DNA of 64,000 bases from positions 130,373,470 through 130,437,469 of the forward strand of contig CM047809.1 in NCBI GenBank assembly GCA_026214975.1, read 5' to 3'. A program made the position numbers and the translations under genes. Numbering within the stretch: the stretch's first letter is position 1; the number at the start of each line of letters is the position of its first letter. This document shows, piece by piece, positions 10,962 through 22,803 of this stretch. Below the pieces are notes generated by a model. It worked only from the letters and a program-made list of their open reading frames with translations, did not search any database and was not told the origin of the DNA. The DNA comes from Gentiana macrophylla (lineage: Eukaryota; Streptophyta; Magnoliopsida; Gentianales; Gentianaceae).

Positions 10962-11572
10962 TGTTAGGAAATGTGACTTGACCTCTTATTTAGAGCTGAG
11001 TACTAAACTGAGTTTAGTACTAAGCTGAGAAAAGTCAGCTGAGTAAAGTCAGCTGAGCAAAAGTGAGCTTTGAGCAGAAGTCAGCTTTGGGCAGAAGTGA
11101 GCTTTGGGCGGAAGTCATTTTGCGGAAGATCACTTTACGTAAGTCGACTTTGGAAAGTCACTTTAGCAGTGAAGTCGACATTGGGCAAAAATCAGTTTGG
11201 ACAAATGTCAGCATGGTTACATACGGTGGATAACGGTGAGTGGGGTCCACATCTCAGGGTATTTTAGTCATTCGCTAGTATGTCTTTATGGCGGCTAGGT
11301 CTATTTTTGTGGCTATAAATACACATCTGTTGTAACCTAGAACATTTCGGTGACTATAAACAAAGAGAGAAGCGAGCAATTGCCTTAGGCAATTGCAGAG
11401 TCTGCAAAATCTCCAGTAATAATATATTCTCCTCTTTCTGCCCGTGGAGTAGTCGGCATTTGCCGGAAACCACGTTAAATCCTGTGTTATTGTTCTTGTG
11501 TGATTTATGCTTTCTTGTTTGCATCTTGATTATTGCAACCCGTTTTGATCCCTGAGGGTCCTAAATTCAACA
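10962..11572 (+). repeat. 3' LTR of gag-only copia
   Basis: 611 bp, near-identical to the 5' LTR but with small indels, for example an extra agctgagtaaagtc near 11039. It ends ...aaattcaaca before the aatac duplication. Confidence 0.95.
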
Positions 11573-11577
11573 AATAC

Positions 11578-12297
11578 AACACAGATTAAGAACACAGTCG
11601 GAAGACCACCACTCAAAGGGTAGCCTAAAAACTAAGAAGAAAACCCAAAAACTAACAAAGCGATCGTAGCCAATACCGGCCCATAACCCCGGTAACCAAA
11701 AACTCAAACCCATCGCCAGAGTCTAGAATCGACATTCCATTCGAAACGCCACCCAATAACTTCTCTATATATGTACTAGCAGCAAAATGGAAAAAGAAGC
11801 ATAATCACGCAACAACTACATGCCCGCCACCACCTAAGCCTGATGAACATTATGACTATGAGCCAACTGAAAGAGAAATGTAAACAACTAAAAAAAAGGA
11901 GCTAGTCGGCACCCGTGCCGACACACTGACTCACAAGAGGGAAGACTCGTAATTTTTTTTTACAGAGAATGGCAGAGAAAATCAAGAGAGAGAAATTTAT
12001 TTCATATAAAAAAATAATAAAACTAAAATCACTCAACTTATAGGCAAATTTTATTTTGGTCCGGCCACAAATGTAATAACGTAAAATTTGAATTTAACGA
12101 ATTAAATTGAATCCGAATAAATCTCGGAGATTATATAAGAAAGTGATAAATACGTTGGTGTCCTACGATTTTTTTTTTCCTTGTAGATGATTATGGATGA
12201 AAATAGTTTTTGGCTAATAATTGAAAAATGAAAAATAAAATAAAATAAAAAAATAGTTTACTACTAACGTAAGATTCTTATTTATAAATATATATAA
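11578..12297. other. Intergenic, nothing recognised
   Basis: AT-rich sequence without a supported gene, RNA or repeat. Confidence 0.5.
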
Positions 12298-12690
12298 GGG
12301 AAATTAGGGATAAGGACACAATCTGAAATATTATTAAGCAACAGGACAATTACATATTTTTTATAGGGAGAAGGACAACTGCATAATTTTTATAGCGAGA
12401 AGACAAACAGTGAATCCAGAAAATCGGTGAATCTCCTTAGTGAATCCCGAAATCGGTGAATTTCGACGGTGAATTTTGACAATGATGAATCCGAAAATCG
12501 GTGAATCCCGACAATGAATTTTGAAAATTAGTGAATTTTGTGATGAATTTGGCAGTGAATTTAAGCAATGAATTTCAACACAAGTGAATTTCGATAGTGG
12601 ATAAATAGTTTTGTCCTTTATGCAAAAGTTTTAAAAAACTGTCCTTCTACTTAATTGATGAAATATTTTTGTCCTTCTCCATCATTCCCC
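12298..12690 (+). mobile_element. GTGAAT-repeat MITE family, copy 1
   Basis: The ends are imperfect inverted repeats (gggaaattagggataaggac / gtccttctccatcattcccc). The core at 12410-12600 repeats gtgaatcc(c)gaaaatcg about ten times. A second copy lies inverted at 50.42-50.82 kb, and there an empty homologous site is present at 52.98 kb. Confidence 0.7.
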
Positions 12691-13340
12691 CATATATATA
12701 TACCTAGAGACTACGGCACTAATACTTGGGGGGAAAATCTGCCGCAAGCAGCATTAAGGGGAAGAATAGAAGTAGGAAGGAAAAAAAAAAAGGAAAAAGA
12801 AAAAAGAAAAAAAGAAAGGTGTAGCGGCAGACTCCGTTTTCGTGGTGGTTCTCAATACGGTAACGATTTTCTGTTTTAGGCGTAATACCGGACGGAAAGC
12901 GACCGTTTTGTGAGCTTTGGGATCCGTTGGGATATAGCAAACTATCTCATGAAGAAAAAGATAGCATCCAAAAGGTAAGAGAGATATTGTTGACTGTATT
13001 AGGTTTTCTCTTATTTATTTATTTTTACATGAAATATGAATCATTGATTGTGTAGTACTTGTCGTTAATTGTGATTCAAACTTATTTTATGGATATTATG
13101 TGGAAAATATGTGGTATGAATTTACTACTTGTTGTATGTGTGAATTATGTGTTGAAAGCTTGAATACTAAGTTAGAGATGTAGCTGTTTTGGGTTTCGTT
13201 GTCAGATTCGTTTCCGGATTCCATAGTTACTAGAAATTGTGGTGTGCATAAAATTTTGTAACCATTTTGTTAAAAGGCGAATTTGAATTAATAGAACCCC
13301 GTGAATGATTATAGATGTAGTTATTGAGATATATAATAAA
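12691..13340. other. Unassigned; purine-rich tract and possible LTR interior
   Basis: Contains a 45-base GA-rich run at 12773-12822 and otherwise unremarkable sequence. No coding frame is convincing. Confidence 0.4.
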
Positions 13341-13348
13341 TTGGTGGA

Positions 13349-13570
13349 AGTCACACGTGTTCATGAAATAGGGGACACGGTGATATGGGTACGGTCATAT
13401 GTGCTCATGAAAAAGGAGGCATGTTGATCGGGGTCATATGTGCTCATGAAAAACAGGGCATGATGATTCGGGTGTGCTGGTGGTTATATGTGTTCATGAA
13501 AAAGGGGACATGATAATCATGGGTGCGTGTGTGACCATGTGTTTTCATGTAAAAGGGAACATGATGGTAG
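13349..13570. repeat. Minisatellite, about 50-bp period
   Basis: About four to five degenerate units containing catatgtg(c/t)tcatgaaaaaggggacatgatgat. Units differ by several substitutions. Confidence 0.75.
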
Positions 13571-13599
13571 GTGGTGTGAGTGTGTGCGTGAAACACTAA

Positions 13600-14158
13600 G
13601 GAACTTATAATCTGTGACATAAGTATGATAACTTGGAATACAATTAACCCGATAATCTATAATGTGATTGTAAGGCATGCTATATGCTTACTTGTGTATG
13701 TTAAGTGTAGAAGTGAATTCATGGGTCATCGTTTCCGGGGATGAGGAATGAATTACCTTTGACACTATCTTTCTTACTGAGCAAGTTGGTGCTCATACCT
13801 TACCATTTCAGGAGCTTGAGGAGTTTTGTGAGACAGGGAAGGAGCCAAGTTGGTGCAACCCTTAAGAGATGTCGTAGGTCGTGGCTTATGTTTTGGGTTT
13901 CTAGTCATCAAGTCCTTTCAATTTCAGTATTTGTTAATTTTCTTTTAAAGAATAAAGTTGTACTCGTTGTTGGACAATATTGGTGCAATAAAGTCGTTTG
14001 GTTTCGTTTTTGAGCTACGATGGTTTAATGCTACCGTTTTTGTCGCTTAATGGATAAGATGAGCTAAGGCTTACGTGTCATATTGAATTTTTAATATGGT
14101 GCGTGCCGAACGACTTGTTCTCCCAAAAATACTCGGATTTAGGGAGCGGGTTGTTACA
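13600..14158 (+). mobile_element. Possible gypsy-type LTR 3' end
   Basis: Non-coding sequence ending gggagcgggttgttaca at 14158, a terminus common to chromovirus-type LTRs. No paired LTR, primer site or duplication was found. The minisatellite at 13.35 kb could belong to the same LTR. Confidence 0.3.
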
Positions 14159-14224
14159 ACAAATATGATTTGGTGGTCCGGAGCCAGTAAAAACCTGTGA
14201 ATGTATTGTGTCCCCCCTACTTGT

Positions 14225-14225
<1 letters not shown>

Positions 14226-14267
<42 letters not shown>
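14226..14267 (+). repeat. Poly(A) tract of about 41 bases
   Basis: An uninterrupted A run following gtgc. It could be the tail of a retroposed sequence, but no source body was recognised upstream. Confidence 0.8.
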
Positions 14268-14268
<1 letters not shown>

Positions 14269-14484
14269 AACAACCTTCATATTTTCAGTTTTTTCCTATT
14301 TTTCCTATTTTTTACACATTAGACCGACTTGATTGAATTTCTATGTGAAACATTATGATGACAACTTACACATTGGAAAATTTCTCTTAAATGCGAAATT
14401 GTTACGAAGGATAAAATCTCAATGTTATCGTTTCAGATTAAAATTTTACAAATAACTTACTTTCCAAACACATTTTTTTTTAAA

Positions 14485-14605
14485 GTCGTAAGGGATCGGT
14501 CAAGAAGTGATGTGATTGTAGATATAGAATAAAAAATAAAAATGCAAGTAATACGGAAACAATAAGAACACAGATTTAACGTGTTTTACGGCCAAAAAAA
14601 ATTAA
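14485..14605 (-). mobile_element. Copia LTR fragment
   Basis: gggatcggtcaagaagtgatgtgattgta...ggaaacaataagaacacagatttaacgtg matches, at reduced identity, the minus-strand LTR at 55250-55350. It is truncated on both sides. Confidence 0.7.
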
Positions 14606-14689
14606 GGGAAAGAAATTTATATCTTATGGTACACTTTGGAAAATTTCTCTTACAAGCGTATTGACGGAGTTGTGAGTCTTGCACAAGAA

Positions 14690-14832
14690 GAAAAGGCCGA
14701 ATAGTGTAGGGCATAATTATTATAATTATTTCTGATTATATCACAATGTAATAGCTATATAAACAACTTATTATACTACAGTTTATTCAATGCAATACAA
14801 CATATTTTATTCTAATATGGTAGCAGAGCTAT
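14690..14832 (+). mobile_element. Copia LTR 3' end and primer-binding site
   Basis: A tatataaacaac TATA-like site (about 14755) is followed by ...tattcta and then tggtagcagagct (14818-14830), one base off the usual TGGTATCAGAGC primer site. A plausible gag leader with a (CA)n tract (14889-14912) and atggccgac (14957) follows before two SINEs interrupt it. Confidence 0.6.
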
Positions 14833-15099
14833 TACGCTCGTCTCTCACGAATTCCCTCCCCCTTTTACCTCTCCAGCCGTAATCTTCACACACACACACA
14901 CACACACACACAAAAACTAACCCAAGCAGCTTCTTCTTCTTCGCAAAGCTTCATCCATGGCCGACGAGTCGACGACACAGCAACTTCGGCCACTTCTTCA
15001 GCCGATGCAACCATCACGGCAACATATCGATCCTTCCTTCTCTCCTTCCTCTAAAAAATGTTGAACCCCAACATATCCTTCTCTCATTCCTTTAAAAAA

Positions 15100-15330
15100 T
15101 GGTAAACCCTACCATTAAGGGTCCCCTCATCCCCGATCCCACAGGAAAGTGAGGAGAGGTTAATCAGGTAACCTAGTAGCTCCAACATGGGCTACCTTTG
15201 AAACCTCTGCACTGAAGGGTGTTATCAATCGGAAATCAACCCCATTACGGGAATCGAACCGCTGACCTCCAGCTTAGGTTAGAGGCTGCACTACACACCC
15301 ATGCCTTAACCACTAGGCCATATCCAGGGG
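15100..15330 (-). mobile_element. tRNA-derived SINE, unit A
   Basis: Minus-strand head reads GGATATGGCCTAGTGGTTAA (A box), with the B box GGTTCGATTCCCG about 60 bases on. The body ends in a T-rich tail. It is flanked by atccttctctcattcctttaaaaaa (15075-15099) and its near copy at 15331-15356, a target-duplication arrangement. Confidence 0.88.
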
Positions 15331-15356
15331 ATCCTTCTCTCATTCCTCTAAAAAAA

Positions 15357-15586
15357 TGGTAAACCCTACCATTAAGGGTCCCCTCACCCCCGATCCCACA
15401 GGAAAGTGAGGAGAGGTTAATCAGGTAACCTAGTAGCTCCAACATGGGCTGCCTTTGAAACCTCTGCACTGAAGGGTGTTATCAATCGGAAATCAACTCC
15501 ATTACGGGAATCGAACCGCTGACCTCCAGCTTAGGTTAGAGGCTGCACTACGCACACATGCCTTCACCACTAGGCCATATCAGGGG
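15357..15586 (-). mobile_element. tRNA-derived SINE, unit B
   Basis: Near-identical to unit A and head-to-tail with it, separated by the same 25-bp repeat. A third partial copy of that repeat (15587-15607) closes the array. The arrangement comes either from a second insertion at the duplicated target or from tandem duplication of SINE plus flank. Confidence 0.88.
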
Positions 15587-15607
15587 ATCCTTCTCTCCTT
15601 CCTCTAA

Positions 15608-15849
15608 CTTCCATTATTAGAAGATAAAGTACAAAAGATAAATAGATGAAGTCAAAAGAATAGATAAAGTTGTTATATTAAATTTAATTTATAGTATTTA
15701 TCTTTAGTATTCAAATAAATAATAGTACTATTATCTGTATTATGATTTCTCTCCTATATAAAGGAGCACTTCTGTATCAATTTATTCATCAATCAAAAAC
15801 ATCAATTTCAGTCTTCAATTATTTTTTTGAGTATTCTGATTTTCTTCAT
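15608..15849 (+). mobile_element. Copia LTR 3' portion with TATA
   Basis: Ends in ctcctatataaaggagcac (TATA at about 15752) and ttcatcaatc, an LTR R/U5-like stretch, and passes straight into gag codons without a primer-binding site. A deletion probably fused the LTR to gag. Confidence 0.45.
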
Positions 15850-16908
15850 CCATCTCACCAAAATACACGCCAGAATTTTCCCCTATGGCGTGCTCAAATC
15901 CAACCGTATCTGCGTGGGCAAGGTGTTCTCGGTTACGTCGATGGTTCTCTCCCTGCTCCCCCTTCGACGATCACTGCTGATGGTGTAAACAAATCGAATC
16001 CGGCGTACCTTCACTGATGAACGAAAATCTATCGGCAACTGAATACTTTATGACCATTAAAAGGATCACAGATGAACTTAGTTTGGCAGGACATCCAATG
16101 CCTACAGATGATATTATTGCTTACATACTTGCAGGGCTCGGCTCGGATTATGATTCCCTAGTTACCTTGCTTTCCACCAAGTCCGATATCACTCTCGACG
16201 AGGTTTATTCGCTTCTCCTCACTACTGAAGCGCGAATTCAGCACAATCTGCCTCCTCCGGTGACTCCTCCATTGCCGGCGAACTCGGTTCAAAACCCCTC
16301 AGCATATTATGCAGTGTCCATTCCTCAGCATACTCAGAATAACCGAAATCATGGCCGTGGTAATTCAGGCTCTCAATCTAATCGAGGATGGGGGCGTGGT
16401 CCTCCTCAAAATTTTGGCCATCAGAGTTACGGTCCTCACAATTATGGCCATCAAAGTTATGGCTTTCAAATTATGGACAGGGTAGAGGCCGTGGACGTGG
16501 ACAATCTCCTTCCGGTCAGTCCATTCGATGCCAATTATGTGATCGTTTTGGTCATGCGGTTTCATGATTGTTGGTACCGGTTCGACTCTAATTTCATTCC
16601 AGCCCGCCCTCCTCAAGCTAATTTTGCAACTCCATCCGGCTCCAACGAATGGATTCCCGATACTGGCGCAACCCATCACACCAGCAACAATCCCCGCAAC
16701 TTGAATCTTTCTGCCGACTCCTACAACGGCCTTGATCAACCTTACATGGGTGATAGTACATGTTTGACTATTACACACTCCGGTTCATCACTTATTTCCT
16801 CTCCTACTAAATCTTATGTTCTTAATAATGTGCTTGTTGCCCCCTCTCTTTACAATAATCTCTTATCGGTTGCCCAGTTTGCCAAAGATAATTCCGTTTA
16901 ATTTGAAT
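15850..16908 (+). pseudogene. Copia-2 gag and protease, interrupted
   Basis: The frame NFPLWRAQIQPYLRGQGVLGYVDG (about 15876) is the UBN2-type gag start and closes at 16017. A gap of about 90 codons follows. From 16017, ATEYFMTIKRITDELSLAGHPM...YILAGLGSDYDSL continues gag. The GRGNSGSQSNRGWGRG basic tract and then EWIPDTGATHHTSNN (about 16650), the aspartic protease active site (variant DTGA), follow. Cysteines of the zinc knuckle are scrambled. The stop is at 16899-16901. Confidence 0.92.
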
Positions 16909-16910
16909 TT

Positions 16911-17489
16911 CATCATAATTATTTTTTTGTGAAGGATTACTCGGGCCACATCCACCATCGGGGTTACCTTAAAGATGGTCTCTACCAATTCTCCAAATCA
17001 TTCAGTCAATTTCCCGCTCAAGCTCTTGCCTCTCGTTGCTCCTCCGTCCCTCAATGGCATCAACATTTAGGACATTGCTCGTACTCGGTTCTTCGTCAAA
17101 TTTTAGGTCACAATAAAATTTCGGCTCCTTCAACCGCCCCTACATCTATTTGTGTTGCTTGTCAAATGGCCAAGAGCCATCACCAGTCATTACCTGTGTC
17201 GTCTTTTACTTCTACGCGTCCTTTAGATTTAATTTATTCCGATGTATGGGGCCCTTGTGCCGAAGACTCTATTTATGGAAATAAATATTATGTTATCTTT
17301 CTTGATGATTTTACTAAATTTTTGTGGCTTTACCCTTTGCGTCGAAAATCTGATGTCGAGTCTATTTTTCCTCAATTTAGTGCCTTGGTTGAACGTCAAT
17401 TTAATACAAAAATCAAATCCATTCAAACTGATTGGGGTGGGGAATATCGTCGCCTAAACGCTTACTTTACATCTATTGGTATTGACCAT
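16911..17489 (+). pseudogene. Copia-2 integrase, N-terminal part
   Basis: Encodes WHQHLGHCSYSVLRQIL...CVACQMAKSHH (the HHCC zinc-binding module), then PLDLIYSDVWGP and YYVIFLDDFTKFLWLYPL, the catalytic D positions, and IQTDWGGEYR. The frame is cut at FTSIGIDH by the Athila-like insertion at 17490 and resumes at 25574. The bases accat at 17485-17489 are repeated at 25569-25573. Confidence 0.95.
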
Positions 17490-19651
17490 TGATAACGGAA
17501 AAATTCACCGTTATTTTTATAACTTTTCAACCCGTTTCTGATATCATTTTGAGTATTTTTATATCAGTTCGAGTCATTAATTCCTATGTTTCATCTAAAT
17601 ATGTTAGTAGTAGTTATTTTATAAAATATCGTATTTTTATCATGTTTTTGTAGTTTTTGTACCGGTTTAGTAACCGAATGTCGTGCAGTGATTTACGTTT
17701 GGTATTTTGGTGATTTATTGCGAGAATCATAAGTAGACCAAGATCCTACGTAACGACATGTTTTGAGCCCTAAAAGAGGTGTTTAGAGGGTTAGAAGAAG
17801 GTGCCACAAGCTTACGAGTTCAAAAGGTCGTTTTCCTAAGTACTTGAATCGTTACATATTTTCGACGGAGATTTGACCCAGCTTAGAGGCATTTTCAGGG
17901 GATGACTTCTTAATGAAAGTTGTAGATATTCACATAAGCTTTCCAACGCACTTTGAATCACGTAAATTGGAGTTCTACAACTCAAGTTATGGTCAAGTGG
18001 CTAATCGATTCGTATCAGTAAAATGTCGTAAAACGACACGTAATGGAAATGGCTCATCAAAAAGACATTTTCTGAAGAAGTTTCCTTAATAAAAGTTGTA
18101 TATCTTCAAGAAAGATTTCCAATGGATTTTGAATCAAGTCAATCGGACTTCTACAACTCAAATGGTGGTCAAGTGGCTAATTGATTTGTATTAAGGAAAA
18201 TGTCGCAAACGACACGTAATGGGAATGGCCCATCAAAAAGGCGTTTTCTGAAAACGTGTCCTTCATGAAAGTTGTAGAGTTTCTCGAGACCTTAATTTTG
18301 GCATTTCGTTTGCAATTTTTGGAGGTCTACAACTCAAGATACGAATTTTACAAGTTTTAATTGCATAATTATCATATCGAAGGATCCAGAATGTGATGAG
18401 TTGTTACACTCATGATGATTCCGGACCGATCCGGCTAACCTCCGGCCTGGGCCGGCCTTCAACTTATTTTCTATAAATAAGGGATCAGAGCAGATGAACC
18501 CTTTGCCCCTCTCTTCTCCCATTTCTCTTCTTCTCCTTCTTCTTTCTTTTATTTATGTTATGGAGGGGCCTATATGTAATATATATGTCGTTATAATGTC
18601 GGTGTAATAACCCGACTAGTTATCATTTTAATATAATTTCGTTTTCGTTTTTATTGCTTTCTTTTATTTTATGCAATTAGTATAAATATATATATATATA
18701 TACGTATATTATATATATCTATATCTACATATATCTATATATATATATCTATACGTATATTTATATAGCTGTAGTTATCTTTTTCGTTTTGTTTTCTTTC
18801 GTTTGTTATTTTCGTTGTTATTTTCGTTAATATGAGTAGTTAAACTCAACATAGCCGAATTATGTGAAAACGGGTGAAATTAACCCTTGGGAAACGAGAT
18901 GGGAGTTGTGTGTGCTTAATTAAACGTTCTTATGATAAAATCATGTTCTAAAACTTGTTTTGATCATTTTCATAGTTTTGAATGAGATTGACAACCTTGT
19001 TCATTGCTATGAGATGTAGAAACAGGTATTAAAGTCATTAAAACATAGCCTTAATCGTTAGATTGACAACCTAAGTGACATGTTAGGACTATGCTTTTGT
19101 GAGGTTTTTCAATGGTATTTTATTTTGGTCAACCATGTTAGGTAAGTTATCTCTCTAAGGGAGGGTTAATAAGCCTAATGTGGGGGTTAAGTGATTTGTT
19201 CGAGATCTTAACGCAAGAATAAAGAGTTGACACCCGTGAATGTCATATGAATCGAATCGAGATAAAATACACTCCTTATCAAGTTTTTTCTGTGGGAGAT
19301 ATAACCTGTTGGATCATGGCTCGGCTATGCTTTTTAATCACCTAGTTAATCTCGTTAGTTAAAATTTATTTTTCGCATTAGTATAAAAACTCCACCTAAA
19401 ACTTTGATCGCTTTAGACTAAGAACCACGTTCGCTTTGGTACTCACAACCACATTTCTCTTGGGACGACCTCGTACTACTCTGTAGCTATCCTAGCAATC
19501 GACACAGTACTGCTGCGAGTTAGAGAGTTAGTTTACCCACAGTTGCGAGTCTTTATAAATTTATTTTTAGTGGGTGAATTTTTCGCTCATCAAAAAAATT
19601 GGCGCCGTTGTCGGGGACCAATATTTTAGTGGGTGTATTTTTCTCTCATCA
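17490..19651 (+). repeat. 5' LTR of Athila-like element
   Basis: 2162 bp. U3 holds two to three diverged copies of a unit of about 165 bp (17880-18340), each with inverted words (gttgtagat...tctacaac) plus a repeated gacacgtaatgg. A ctataaataaggg TATA lies at about 18471. Near its 3' end a complete primer-site-like word (19599-19617) is embedded, followed by a second copy of the LTR end. Confidence 0.93.
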
Positions 19652-19656
19652 AAAAA

Positions 19657-19675
19657 TTGGCGCCGTTGCCGGGGA
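19657..19675 (+). promoter_or_regulatory. Primer-binding site, Athila/Tat type
   Basis: ttggcgccgttgccgggga immediately after the 5' LTR. In this family it pairs with the 3' end of a cellular tRNA (tRNA-Asp type in Athila). Confidence 0.88.
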
Positions 19676-20012
19676 AATGTGTGATATTGTTGTGATATCT
19701 TGTAAGTGAACCGAAGGCTTGGGCCTAGGTTTTTATTTTCTTGTTTTATTTAGATGTCGACAAAGAGCTATGGATGCTGAAGTGATATTGTCCTGAACTC
19801 GGTTTGAATATGACTTTGGTACTTAGCCTCTTCGGAGGGTGATATCTTGTAAGTCTGGCTAAAACTGGGGATTAGGACCTTCGGCAACCATAACTTTTTG
19901 AGGGGTCTAAATATCGTGTGTTTACGGAAAAAAAAAACGAAAAAAAACAAAAAAAAAAGAAAATTTTTATTGTTTTATTGTTGTTTTCTGAGATCTTGCA
20001 GATTGAGCTTAA

Positions 20013-20718
20013 ATGGATGGATTTTTCAATCAAAACTACTCAGCTGAACAACAATACCCCTACCAACCTTATCAACAACAGTTCGTGTCTGAGCCTCAAT
20101 ATCAACAGCAGAATAACCAGGGTTCTTGGTCCTATAATTGCCCAAATGCATACCAGGACCAAAATTATGGTTATTCGAGTTATGAGCCACGATATTATGA
20201 GGGTTATTCGAACCCTGGTGCTTATCAGGATTATGGTGTTCATACTCAGCATGTTGATAGCTTCAACCAGATTCAGCCATCTGATCAGTGTCTGGAATGG
20301 CAAGAGGACTACTACTCACCTCCGATGAATCAAAGTCAATACGATCGTTTTTTCCCCATGCCACAAGAAGAATTCACCGGCAGTCAAACAGAGCAACTAG
20401 AACGATTGAACCAGATCTTGGAAGAAGCGATTGTTGGACATGCGCAGGAGTTCAAGGTAAGCACCGACTCCGCTTATAAGAAATCTTCAAGACAAGGTGG
20501 GGCAATTGATTGAATTAGTGAGGTATGTGAAAGAGGCAGAGACAAGTGCAATAGAGGTGGTTAGGGATGAAAATGTTATCACTGAAAAAGTTCAGGGTGA
20601 GAATAAGGTTGATAATTCAGTTTGCAAAGAAAAAGTGCAAGATTTGGAGATGACAGAGTTAGAGGAGCGAGAGATTGATTGGCCATCTTTAGTAAAGCCA
20701 CTTTGGGAGAGTTGGTAA
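20013..20718 (+). pseudogene. Gag-like ORF of the LARD, frameshifted
   Basis: ATG at 20013 opens a Q/Y-rich frame (YQPYQQQFVSEPQYQQQ, 166 codons to 20513). A one-base shift near 20480 moves into IRNLQDKVGQLIELVRYVKEAE (20477 onward) and on to 20718. The segment IRNLxxxVGQL resembles the Athila gag-C-terminal linker, where IRNLE.QVGQ is common. The capsid core is missing, so this is a relict. The Q/Y repeat could alternatively be a lineage-specific non-autonomous ORF. Confidence 0.6.
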
Positions 20719-22803
20719 TAGTTAATATATCGGTCCCGGATTACTACATTCGCCCACTCTGTGAGGATGAATTTTGCGGTCGATTTGTGTACTCCCAATG
20801 GATGAACTTTATGGAATAGCAAAGAAGATGGTTCGACTGATCGATAAAAGAAGATTCTCTGGCTGGGAGGAGATGGCATCGAGGGCCAAACGAGGTACGT
20901 TTCTAGACAATTTAATTTCAATGGTTCTCGCATTGTTAATTTTTCTAAAGCTGTTGATCTTCTTGAGTTCGGATTTTGGTTGATTGAGTCTGTATAGAGT
21001 CACCCTGTCGAGCAAACGACGTTAAACAAAAGCGCTACCGGGAGGCAGCCCGATAATAAAAATAATTTGAATAAGACTAGTCTTAATGAAATGTAGAATC
21101 TGTATGAAAGATGAACACAAAGCACAACCAAGTCTCAGGATGAATGTTTGAATTTCATTAAGAGGGAATGATTAGGTGGTTATCCGAAAATCCCGATGGA
21201 GAAAAAGATAAAAATTCAAATGTATCATTTCTTGGACTTAGGTTATTGAACCCTTGAGGATTTGGGTATAAAAGACTCACTATATTACATTTCATGATCT
21301 AGTCTGTTTCAAATTTCTAGTCGTTGTAGTAGAGTGGTGAGTATTCCCGCTTTAATAAAGCGTGTGTAATAAAAATGAAACTAAGAATAGTGACTTGACT
21401 GTGATATATGCTCTTGTGATACTTTCTATAATACGTATATGCTTAGATGTTACGTGTTTTACCCGTTAAGGTTATTTTTCCATCTAAAGCTATTATGTGA
21501 TATGCTATCGAGTTTTTCGACGTAATAGGCCATTTTCTTATTATTCCCATATCCCTATTACATACTTTGCACGAGGACCATGTCCCGTGTTGGCTTTGTT
21601 TTGGTTGTTTTGGTACAGGATTCGGGATGTGCTTTCTCATGGTCATTTACGGGATTCGATAACACACCTTTCGCATGGTTTATAAGCTAAGTCTTCCTCT
21701 CTATCTCATTTACACTCGAGAATAATGCAAAATCGTAAGTGGGGGGTAGAGTCTGGTTGGTTTAGAAATGGCAGTAAGTGTTTAAACCCTTAGTTTTTGA
21801 TCTTTTTCGAGCATTATTTAGTTGATTAAAATAATTTGTATAAGGTATATATTTCATGGATTTAAAGATGTAATGATCAATTTGGATATGTATAACCAAT
21901 GTGAACCGCAAGTGTATTTTAACCGGAAATTTATTTGTATAACATGAATTCCTTCACGTAAGCCTTTGATATTGAAGCGAAAATTTTAAATTGTATCCAT
22001 TCAGTATTCTAGTAGTTTATCCTAGAGATAGTAGTAACTTAGTACCTAACTTTTAAACGTGTACTGTGAATATCTGAAGGTTTGAATGTGATAGAAAGAA
22101 TATCAAAATAAGTGAGCTATCTATATGTCGGTTGTAGCTACCAATGATTTGAGTGCGGTAGGGTGTTATCACGAAACGTCCTATACCACTATGAGGTTTA
22201 AAAGCTCCATTCGCTGATGATAGTAGTCCAGCTAGGGTGTTATCACGAAACATCCTATTGCTGGGAATGAGGGCATATGCTACACATAAAAAAAAAAAAA
22301 ATAAAATAAAAAAAAAAGAGTTAGATAGGTATTAATGTATTCAATCTCACCTCATGACGCTTGAAAGATAGTCGATTTTGGCAATGAGTTCGGATATGTT
22401 AGTATTCTATGAAAAAAAAATGAAAAAAAAAAAAAAAAAGAGAAGTTATCTTCTAACTATCCCCAGTATAAACTGAATGATATGCTTTAGGGATTATCCT
22501 AATAAGTACACGGGAGGACTTTGTGTGGAATTGTTCTTGTCTATACCTAGGAAAGTCATTAGGGTATGCGAATGGATATTTGTGCGTTTGCTTGATTTAT
22601 TCAAAAGAGGATAGTGGAAATTGAAAAGGCATTGTCACACACACTCTGTTATACATTTATATTAAGGTTAACGTGTGGTTATGATTCGATTGGTTACATC
22701 ATCCGGTTGGCCTTTATATTTTACATCTTCATGAATTTTTCCTCATTCATTTTATTTTATCGCTTGTTTTGTTCGAGGACGACCAAAAGCTAAGTGGGGG
22801 TTG
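20719..22803 (+). other. LARD internal non-coding sequence and PPT
   Basis: No retrotransposon enzyme domain could be read in any frame. The region includes A-rich runs at 22290-22320 and 22410-22440 and ends agctaagtgggggttg, a polypurine tract, directly before the 3' LTR. The word gtgttatcacgaaacgtccta is nearly repeated at 22163 and 22229. Confidence 0.7.

Larger units (their letters stand above)
8801..11572 (+). mobile_element. Complete gag-only (non-autonomous) copia retrotransposon
   Basis: LTRs at 8801-9406 and 10962-11572, both TG...CA, flanked by perfect 5-bp duplications aatac (8796-8800 and 11573-11577). A primer-binding site reading TGGTATCAGAGC follows the 5' LTR. The 1.55-kb interior encodes only a gag remnant followed by about 770 bp of non-coding CAGCTGAG-rich sequence. 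Protease, integrase and RT are missing, so mobility would need proteins from a related element. Confidence 0.96.

Noticed and set aside
15245..15590. Possible tRNA genes (A and B boxes)
   Set aside because: The boxes belong to SINE heads with tails and target duplications; no intact cloverleaf was seen.
18334..18522. A 62-codon minus-strand frame, repeated at 23647-23835
   Set aside because: It is present twice only because it lies in both LTRs of the Athila-like element; no codon-level or domain evidence.
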